From Roseibium sediminis (GTDB lineage: Bacteria > Pseudomonadota > Alphaproteobacteria > Rhizobiales > Stappiaceae), in assembly GCF_008711325.1 (NCBI RefSeq), contig NZ_VXDB01000003.1, positions 248,001-312,000 on the forward strand: a stretch of 64,000 nt of DNA, given 5' to 3'. The position numbers were made by a program, and so were the translations under genes. The notes below the pieces were generated by a model. It was not told the origin of the DNA. It did not search any database and saw only the letters and a list, made by a program, of their open reading frames with translations. Shown here one piece after another: positions 57,843-64,000 of the stretch (the stretch's first letter is position 1; each line of letters begins with the position of its first letter).

Positions 57843-59023
57843 CCGGTTCCGGTTACGTCCTTCTGGTTGCGCTGGGTCTGGTCGCGGCCACGTTCTCCGG
57901 GACCTCGGCGGCTATGGCAGACAACGGACACGTTCGGGAAATCTCGTTTTCGCAGATGAGCGGATGGTCGGAAGACGATCACGTCGCCGCCCTTTCCGCA
58001 TTTTTGCGCTTCTGCGGCCGGGCCAATACAAAGGACGACAGGTTTCTTCTTCCCTCTGCTGATCTCTGTGACCGCGCTGCCAAAGCATCTTCACGGGCTT
58101 TGGACAAAGGCGGCGCTCGCCGGTTCTTCGAAGAAAATTTCATCCCTTTGGCCTTCCGGAAGACGGGCTTTGTTACCGGCTATTTCGAGCCGGAGCTTGC
58201 CGCATCCCGGTCGCATAGTTCCGATTATCCCGCTTCTCTGTTGGCAAAGCCCGACGGGCTTGTTGCCATAACTGACGCAAACAGGCCGGCAGACTGGCCC
58301 AGCGAACTTGCCCACGGGCGCGAAACCGGGGCTGGATTGGAGCCGCTTCCCGATAGGGGAGCGATCATGGATGGGGCGCTTGCTGCAGAAAATCTGGAGC
58401 TGGTCTTCCTGAAGGATCCGATTGACGCCTTTTTTGTTCATGTGCAGGGCTCGGCTCGCCTGCGTCTTGAAGATGGCAGCGTCATGCGGGTTGGCTATGC
58501 CGGAAAGACTGGTCATCCCTATTCTTCCATTGCTCGCGTACTTGTCGAGCGTGGCGAGGGAACGCCGGAACAGCTCACCATGTCCGGCTTGCGCCAGTGG
58601 TTGACCAGCAACCCGGACAAACAGGACGAGCTGTTCCGCCAGAACCGGTCTTTCATTTTCTTTCGGGAAATCGAGATCGTGAACCCGCAGGACGGTCCGA
58701 TCGGATCAGCGGATTTGCCGCTTGTAGCCGGACGCAGCCTTGCGGTTGATCCGCGATACATACCTTTTGGCCTCCCGGTTTTTGTAACGTCCGAAGGGTT
58801 CGGAGCACATGTTGCTGCCGGATCTGCGCCCAGGGCACGGACCATGATCGCCGATGATTCTGGTTCGGCGATCAAGGGCGCGGCCCGCGGCGACATCTTT
58901 GTCGGCTCCGGTGAGAAAGCCGGACAACTTGCGGGGGAAATCCGGCATCCGGCTGAAATGGTCGTTCTGGTCCCCAATGAAGCCGTGGACAGGTTTCTTG
59001 CGCGTCTCAACGAGGCGTCATGA
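57839..59023 (+). CDS. mltA: Membrane-bound lytic murein transglycosylase A
   Basis: A 394-residue peptidoglycan lyase that forms 1,6-anhydromuramyl ends. A signal peptide (about 1-27) lacks a lipobox Cys, so the protein is probably periplasmic rather than a lipoprotein. 'VTGYFEPELAASR', the MltA domain with 'VHVQGSARLRLEDG', and the 3D domain with catalytic Asp in 'MIADDSGSAIKGAARGDIF' are intact. It is coupled to the Tim44-like gene upstream and to the Smr-domain gene downstream by four-base overlaps. Confidence 0.95.
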   Translation: MTGSGYVLLVALGLVAATFSGTSAAMADNGHVREISFSQMSGWSEDDHVAALSAFLRFCGRANTKDDRFLLPSADLCDRAAKASSRALDKGGARRFFEENFIPLAFRKTGFVTGYFEPELAASRSHSSDYPASLLAKPDGLVAITDANRPADWPSELAHGRETGAGLEPLPDRGAIMDGALAAENLELVFLKDPIDAFFVHVQGSARLRLEDGSVMRVGYAGKTGHPYSSIARVLVERGEGTPEQLTMSGLRQWLTSNPDKQDELFRQNRSFIFFREIEIVNPQDGPIGSADLPLVAGRSLAVDPRYIPFGLPVFVTSEGFGAHVAAGSAPRARTMIADDSGSAIKGAARGDIFVGSGEKAGQLAGEIRHPAEMVVLVPNEAVDRFLARLNEAS

Positions 59024-59589
59024 CCAGCGGGCGGCGGAAGAAACGGGGGAGCCTCTCGCCTGAGGATCGGGAACTTTGGGGGCGGGTCACCCGCACGCTG
59101 ACCCCATTGTCTCCAGACAGGATGCCGACGGATCTTGGAGAGCCGGAGGCCGAACCATCCCCACAGGCGTCAGTTGAGGCAAAGAGCCGTACAGACACCG
59201 CCTTGCTTGCAACGCCGAAGGTTCCGCCAGTACCCAAGCCACCACCCCTTCACCAGCTGGAGCACCGATTTCGCAAGAAGCTCGTTCGGGGAAGCAAGGC
59301 TATCGAGGCACGGATTGACCTGCATGGCATGACCCAGCATCAGGCTCATGGCGCATTGCGGGCGTTCTTGTATCGCAGCCAGGCAAAGGGCCACAAGGTA
59401 GTCCTTGTGATTACTGGCAAGGGGGGCGAAGGACGTGGTTTTATGGACGAACGCGGCGTTCTCAGGCGGGTTGTGCCCCAATGGTTGGCCATGCCGGACA
59501 TCAGGACGCTGATTGTGGGATATGAAGAGGCGCACGCAGCCCATGGCGGCTCGGGTGCGCTCTATGTGCGAATAAGACGAAAAAGGTGA
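59020..59589 (+). CDS. Smr/MutS2-domain protein
   Basis: A 189-residue protein with a polar, Pro-rich N-terminal half and a C-terminal Smr domain: 'EARIDLHGMTQHQAH' (the DxHG motif), 'GHKVVLVITGKGG' (the TGxG motif) and 'AHGGSGALYVRIRRKR'. Smr domains can nick DNA or cleave RNA. Whether this one is a nuclease is not known. It lies between mltA and an XRE regulator in one tight run. Confidence 0.92.
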   Translation: MTSGRRKKRGSLSPEDRELWGRVTRTLTPLSPDRMPTDLGEPEAEPSPQASVEAKSRTDTALLATPKVPPVPKPPPLHQLEHRFRKKLVRGSKAIEARIDLHGMTQHQAHGALRAFLYRSQAKGHKVVLVITGKGGEGRGFMDERGVLRRVVPQWLAMPDIRTLIVGYEEAHAAHGGSGALYVRIRRKR

Positions 59590-59592
59590 GAC

Positions 59593-59964
59593 GTGACACC
59601 GCTTGGCGCCAAAATTCGCGAGTTGAGAACCAAACGGGGAGTGTCCCTGAAGGAAATGGCGTCCGAACTGGCGGTTTCCAGTGCCTATCTGTCGGCGCTT
59701 GAGCACGGCAAGCGTGGCAAGCCGACCTGGTTCATGGTTCAGCGGATCATCGCCTATTTCAACGTCATCTGGGACGAGGCAGAGGAAATCCAGCGCCTTG
59801 CGGAATTGTCAGATCCAAAGGTGACAATCGAGACATCCGGGATGGACCCGAAGGCCACGGAACTGGCAAACCAGCTGGCCCTGAAAATCGGCGGCCTGTC
59901 TCCGGACTCTCTGGGTCACCTCCTGCACCAGCTCAGGGTTGTCGCCGCAAAGGATGGTGTGTGA
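59593..59964 (+). CDS. XRE-type helix-turn-helix regulator
   Basis: A 123-residue protein with an N-terminal XRE/Cro-type helix-turn-helix ('LRTKRGVSLKEMASELAVSS', 'AYLSALEHGKRGKP') and a C-terminal helical region (about 70-120) of unknown role. GTG start, three bases after the Smr-domain stop. The target genes cannot be told from sequence. Confidence 0.88.
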   Translation: MTPLGAKIRELRTKRGVSLKEMASELAVSSAYLSALEHGKRGKPTWFMVQRIIAYFNVIWDEAEEIQRLAELSDPKVTIETSGMDPKATELANQLALKIGGLSPDSLGHLLHQLRVVAAKDGV

Positions 59965-60063
59965 CGCCGGAGCAGTGAATGCCCCGGCGAGAGTTGGGGC
60001 TTGCAATTTTGGACAAGTTCCTTTCCGATCCCGGACACCTGTCCCAACGCCCGTGGTTGCCGC

Positions 60064-62913
60064 ATGCCAGCTTCAAAAAAAGCAGAATTTTCCTTGAAAG
60101 ATCACGTCATCGATGCAGATGCGCTTCGCAATACGCTGACGGGCCTGACCAGAGACAGCGATGGCAACGGTGCGGATATGAAAGTTCGCACCAAGGTTCT
60201 GGGTGAACTGAAGACGGCCATGAAGCAAGGCCGTGAAGCCATCCGGCATCAGCTGGAAGAGGATGGTCAGGGTCTGGAATGCGCCAAGCGGCTCTGCCAT
60301 CTGCAGGACGACCTGATCCGTGTGATCTATGATTTTGCTCTCTACCATGTCTATCGGGTTACCAATCCGTCCGTCGGCGAACGCATGTCGATCGTTGCGG
60401 TTGGCGGCTACGGGCGCGGAACGCTGGCCCCCGGTTCAGATGTCGATCTCCTGTTTGTCCTTCCCTACAAACAGACCCCATGGGGCGAGCAGGTTGTCGA
60501 ATACATCCTCTATCTCCTGTGGGATCTGGGGCTGAAGGTCGGGCACGCCACCAGAAACATCGACGAGTGTGTCCGCCTGTCGAAGTCAGACATGACGATC
60601 CGCACGGCCATTCTGGAGGCTCGCTACATCTGGGGGGATGAAGAGCTGTTTTCGGACCTGATCAAACGGTTCGACGAGGAAGTTGTGGCCGGAACCAGTT
60701 CGGAATTCATCGAGGCCAAGCTGCAGGAACGTGACGATCGACACGACCGACAGGGCACCTCCCGTTATCTGGTCGAGCCGAACATAAAGGAAGGCAAGGG
60801 CGGTCTGAGGGATCTGAACACCCTGTTCTGGATCGCCAAGTATCACTACCGGGTGCGCCAGCAGTCGGAGCTGGTGAAACTCGGCGTCCTGTCACGTGGC
60901 GAATATAACCGCATGGTCAAGTCGGAGGATTTTCTCTGGGCGGTGCGCTGTCACTTGCATTTTCTCACTGGGCGGGCGGAGGAGCGTCTGTCCTTCGACG
61001 TTCAGCGGGACATCGCTGTGAAGCTCAACTACACCCAGCACCCTGGCATGCAGAATGTCGAGCGGTTCATGAAACACTATTTCCTTGTTGCAAAGGATGT
61101 CGGTGATTTGACCCGCACCTTGTGCGCCGCTCTGGAAACCCAGCATGTGAAGGCGCCGGAAGGGACAACATTCGGCAGGCTGGTGCGCAGGTTCCGCCCC
61201 GGCTGGTCTCCGGTGCGAGCGAAACCTGTGGAGGGCAACCCCGGTTTCCTTATCGAAAACAACCGCCTCAACATCTCGTCGCCAAAGGTTTTTTCCGACG
61301 ATGCGGTGAATCTTCTGCGGGCCTTCCAGATCACCGAGAAGCACCAGTGTTATCTGCACCCGGAACTCAACAAGAGCATCCGGCGATCCCTGAAGCTGAT
61401 CGACAGCAAGGTCCGCACCGATCCGGAAGCCAACCGCCTGTTCCTGTCGATCCTCACGTCCCGAAACCAGCCCGAAACCACCTTGCGCAAGATGAACGAG
61501 ACGGGGGTTCTCGGTCGCTTCGTGCCTGATTTCGGCAAGGTCGTGGCGATGATGCAGTTCAACATGTATCACCACTACACGGTCGATGAGCATCTCATTC
61601 GCTCGGTCGGCGTTCTGGCGGAAATCGAGCGCGGGGATTCAGGCGAGAACCACCCGCTGTCGACCGAACTCATCCGCACATTGAAGAACCGAAAGGTTCT
61701 CTATGTCGCCATGTTCCTGCATGATATCGCCAAGGGTCGGCCTGAGGACCACTCCATTGCCGGAGCCAGAATTGCGCGCAAGATCTGCCCGCGCTTCGGG
61801 CTCAGTGACTCCGAAACCGACACCGTTGCCTGGCTGATCGAGCACCATCTCGACATGAGCATGATCGCCCAAACCCGCGATCTGACCGACCCGAAGACCA
61901 TTTCCGACTTTGCCGGAAACGTGCAGTCGCTTGAAAGGCTGAAGCTCCTCCTGATCCTGACCGTCGCGGATATCCGGGCCGTTGGTCCGGGCGTCTTCAA
62001 CGGCTGGAAGGGTCAGTTGCTGCGCACGCTCTTTTATGAAACCGAACCGCACCTGACCGGCGGCCATACGCGCGCGCCCAACAAGCAGGTGGTCGCCCGT
62101 GCAAAGGCAGAACTTCAGGACGCGCTTGCCCATTGGCCCGAGGAGGCTCGCGAAGCCTATGTCGGGCGCCACTATCAGGCCTATTGGCTGCGGGTGTCCC
62201 CGGAGCGGCGGGTTGCCCACGCCGAGCTGATTCGCAAGGCGGACGCGGCAAAGGACAGTCTGGCATTCGATGTCATCCCCCACGCTTTCGAAGGTGTGAC
62301 GGAAATCACCGTTCTGGCGCCGGACCACCCGCGCCTCCTGTCCATCATTGCCGGAGCCTGCGTGACCACGGGTGCCAATATCGTGGATGCACAGATCGAC
62401 ACGACGACGGACGGGTTCGCTCTGGACACGATCTTCATCAGCCGTGAACTGCCGGATGACAATGACGAGCGCCGACGCGGGCAACGTATCACCGACCTGA
62501 TTTCGAAGGCCCTTCAGGGCAAGACCCGTCTTGGCGGCAGCGGGGCAGCAAAGGCCGCCCTCAAATCGCGCATGAAGGCCTTCAAGGTCTCGGCAGAGGT
62601 TCTGGTCAACAACTCCATCTCCGACGACTACACGGTTGTCGAAGTCACGGGTCTCGACCGCCCCGGCCTTCTGTTTGACCTGACACGCGCCATTTCAACG
62701 CTCAACCTGAATATCGGATCCGCCCACATCACCACCTTTGGCGAGAAGGTTGTCGATGTTTTTTACGTAACCGACCTGACCGGACAGAAAATTTCCAATA
62801 TTGGACGTCAGGAAGTGATACGCGAACGGCTGGAAGCGGCGGTAGAGGGCGAAATCGACATGAGCGGATCAGCTCCGGCAACCCGGCGATCCACTCAGGC
62901 GCAGTCCGGCTGA
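60064..62913 (+). CDS. glnD: Bifunctional uridylyltransferase/uridylyl-removing enzyme (PII sensor)
   Basis: A 949-residue GlnD, the glutamine sensor that uridylylates and deuridylylates PII proteins and so sets nitrogen control. The nucleotidyltransferase motif 'GGYGRGTLAPGSDVDLLF' (about 112-129) carries the G-S-D-x-D metal site. The HD domain has 'FLHDIAKGRPEDHS' (around 553). Two ACT domains follow near the C terminus ('ITVLAPDHPRLLSIIAGAC', 'EVTGLDRPGLLFDLTRAI'). The frame is open to 60001, but ATG 60064 gives the usual N terminus. murJ follows after 34 bases. Confidence 0.97.
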   Translation: MPASKKAEFSLKDHVIDADALRNTLTGLTRDSDGNGADMKVRTKVLGELKTAMKQGREAIRHQLEEDGQGLECAKRLCHLQDDLIRVIYDFALYHVYRVTNPSVGERMSIVAVGGYGRGTLAPGSDVDLLFVLPYKQTPWGEQVVEYILYLLWDLGLKVGHATRNIDECVRLSKSDMTIRTAILEARYIWGDEELFSDLIKRFDEEVVAGTSSEFIEAKLQERDDRHDRQGTSRYLVEPNIKEGKGGLRDLNTLFWIAKYHYRVRQQSELVKLGVLSRGEYNRMVKSEDFLWAVRCHLHFLTGRAEERLSFDVQRDIAVKLNYTQHPGMQNVERFMKHYFLVAKDVGDLTRTLCAALETQHVKAPEGTTFGRLVRRFRPGWSPVRAKPVEGNPGFLIENNRLNISSPKVFSDDAVNLLRAFQITEKHQCYLHPELNKSIRRSLKLIDSKVRTDPEANRLFLSILTSRNQPETTLRKMNETGVLGRFVPDFGKVVAMMQFNMYHHYTVDEHLIRSVGVLAEIERGDSGENHPLSTELIRTLKNRKVLYVAMFLHDIAKGRPEDHSIAGARIARKICPRFGLSDSETDTVAWLIEHHLDMSMIAQTRDLTDPKTISDFAGNVQSLERLKLLLILTVADIRAVGPGVFNGWKGQLLRTLFYETEPHLTGGHTRAPNKQVVARAKAELQDALAHWPEEAREAYVGRHYQAYWLRVSPERRVAHAELIRKADAAKDSLAFDVIPHAFEGVTEITVLAPDHPRLLSIIAGACVTTGANIVDAQIDTTTDGFALDTIFISRELPDDNDERRRGQRITDLISKALQGKTRLGGSGAAKAALKSRMKAFKVSAEVLVNNSISDDYTVVEVTGLDRPGLLFDLTRAISTLNLNIGSAHITTFGEKVVDVFYVTDLTGQKISNIGRQEVIRERLEAAVEGEIDMSGSAPATRRSTQAQSG

Positions 62914-62947
62914 CTTTCGCCAGCGACCATTTGGAGCCACAAGGCAA

Positions 62948-64000
62948 ATGAGCCTCTTGAAGAATTTTGCAACGGTGGGCGGTGCAACGCTTGCCAGCCG
63001 ATTGCTCGGGTTTGTCCGCGACCTCTTGCTGGCTGCAGCCGTGGGAACCGGCCCGGTCGCCGACGCCTTCGTGGTGGCTTTTCGCCTTCCCAACCTGTTC
63101 AGGAGGCTATTTGCAGAAGGGGCCTTCAACTCGGCCTTTGTACCGCTTTTCGGCAGAGCCGTGGAAGAGCAGGGCGAGGAGGGCGCGCGTCGGTTCGCTG
63201 GTGAAATCGGATCGGGCCTTCTCTTCTGCCTTCTGGTCCTGACTGCCCTTGCCCAGATCTTCATGCCGGTCGTGGTTTGGGCGCTGGCTCCCGGTTTCGT
63301 GGGGGATGCGGAAAAGTTCGATCTGACGGTTCTGATGGCCCGGATTGCCTTTCCCTATCTCATTTTCATGTCCCTGCTTGCCTTTATCGGCGGTATCCTG
63401 AACACCTATCAGCGTTTTGCAGCCGCAGCCTTTGCCCCCGTCATGCTCAATGTCGTGATGAGCATCGTTCTTGGCGGTGTTCTTTTTCTGGGCGTGGAAG
63501 ACAACACGACGCTCGGCATCATTTTGACCGTTGGCGTCACGGTTGGTGGGATCGTGCAGCTTGCCGTCGTGCTGATCGATCTGAGGCGGCTCGGATTTTC
63601 CATTCCCGTCTCCCGCCCGAAATACACTGCGTCCGCAAAACGGTTGCTGGCACTGGGCATTCCCGGCGTTGTTGCCGGAGGCGTCACTCAGATCAATGTG
63701 GCGGTCGGGCAGATCATTGCCTCCATGCAGGATGGTGCCAACTCGCTGCTCTATTATGCGGACCGGCTTTATCAGCTGCCGCTTGGTGTGATCGGGATTG
63801 CCATTGGAGTGGTTCTTCTACCCAGCCTGACGCGCCAATTGCGGTCCGGTCAGGAGGACCAGTATCAACGCAGTCTCAACAATGCGTTGGAGTTTTCGCT
63901 GGTCCTGACCCTGCCTGCGGCTGTTGCTCTTGCGGTCGTTCCGCATGAGATAGTTTCTGTTCTCTTCGAGCGTGGCAAGTTCGGTCCCGAGGCAGTCGAG
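62948..64000 (+). CDS. murJ: Lipid II flippase MurJ (MviN), partial
   Basis: The gene is open from ATG 62948 to the window edge, giving the first 351 codons. 'LKNFATVGGATLASRLLGFVRD' and 'ADAFVVAFRLPNLFRRLFAEGAFN' are diagnostic of MurJ, which flips lipid II across the inner membrane for wall synthesis. About nine hydrophobic helices are present in the visible part. It is preceded by glnD, an order common in rhizobia. The C-terminal third is outside the window. Confidence 0.97.
   Translation, partial: MSLLKNFATVGGATLASRLLGFVRDLLLAAAVGTGPVADAFVVAFRLPNLFRRLFAEGAFNSAFVPLFGRAVEEQGEEGARRFAGEIGSGLLFCLLVLTALAQIFMPVVVWALAPGFVGDAEKFDLTVLMARIAFPYLIFMSLLAFIGGILNTYQRFAAAAFAPVMLNVVMSIVLGGVLFLGVEDNTTLGIILTVGVTVGGIVQLAVVLIDLRRLGFSIPVSRPKYTASAKRLLALGIPGVVAGGVTQINVAVGQIIASMQDGANSLLYYADRLYQLPLGVIGIAIGVVLLPSLTRQLRSGQEDQYQRSLNNALEFSLVLTLPAAVALAVVPHEIVSVLFERGKFGPEAVE

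Noticed and set aside
1..64000. tRNA, rRNA, CRISPR arrays, insertion sequences or prophage genes
   Set aside because: None was recognised. No regularly spaced repeats, transposase or integrase motifs, or conserved RNA gene sequences were seen on reading, though short RNAs could be missed without a covariance search.

Overview
The window is a gene-dense chromosomal segment from an alphaproteobacterium. It is most likely from the Hyphomicrobiales (Rhizobiales), and perhaps near Roseibium/Labrenzia/Stappia, although the family-level placement is a guess from protein style alone. The signs are the trpF-trpB-trpA-accD-folC and hisB-hisH-hisA-hisF-hisE-coaA orders, an ActS/ActR (RegB/RegA) redox two-component pair, a malic enzyme fused to a phosphotransacetylase-like domain, an OlsB-type ornithine-lipid acyltransferase, an intracellular PHB depolymerase, and small alphaproteobacterial families (DUF1127, DUF2244, DUF2852, a Tim44-like protein). 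No rRNA, tRNA, CRISPR array, insertion sequence or prophage was recognised.

Layout: 0-5.7 kb holds a GNAT acetyltransferase cut by the window edge, nth, a DUF2244 gene, an MFS transporter and mutS. From 5.8 to 15.6 kb, on the plus strand, come maeB, a DUF1232 gene and the tryptophan/acetyl-CoA carboxylase/folate run. That run is split between trpB and trpA by a terminator and a DUF1127 gene, and ends with an unknown exported protein. From 15.6 to 20 kb there is an Ada-type DNA repair protein, then an Lrp-type regulator divergent from an arginase-ornithine cyclodeaminase operon (arginine to proline), and pyrF. From 20 to 25 kb lie the histidine genes with an embedded DUF2628 gene, coaA and an intergenic hairpin repeat.

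From 25 to 34.3 kb is a sensing and envelope region: two chemoreceptors, an exported protein with VHL-beta-like and MliC-like domains, actR/actS, secB and a DM13-like exported protein. From 34.8 to 39.4 kb lie moeB and hrcA on the minus strand, divergent from rph-rdgB-hemW. From 39.6 to 46.3 kb come a PHB depolymerase with a C-terminal helix-hairpin-helix extension, a DUF2852 protein, a YgjP-type metalloprotein, a class A penicillin-binding protein, a DUF1330 protein and OlsB. From 46.5 to 56.2 kb a minus-strand series holds a hybrid histidine kinase, comM, an M48 peptidase in visibly AT-richer DNA, polA, a small unknown gene and an acyltransferase-3 membrane protein. From 56.3 kb to the end, fxsA is divergent from a Tim44-like gene, mltA, an Smr-domain gene, an XRE regulator, glnD and the start of murJ.

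Most of the segment is core metabolism and housekeeping. The unusual points are domain architectures (VHL/MliC, PhaZ/HhH), residue replacements at catalytic or metal sites (TrpA, AccD, MoeB), and local breaks in conserved gene order (trpB|DUF1127|trpA, hrcA without grpE). No multi-gene system that is clearly new was found. The strongest candidate for further work is the exported VHL-MliC protein directly downstream of the redox regulators actSR.
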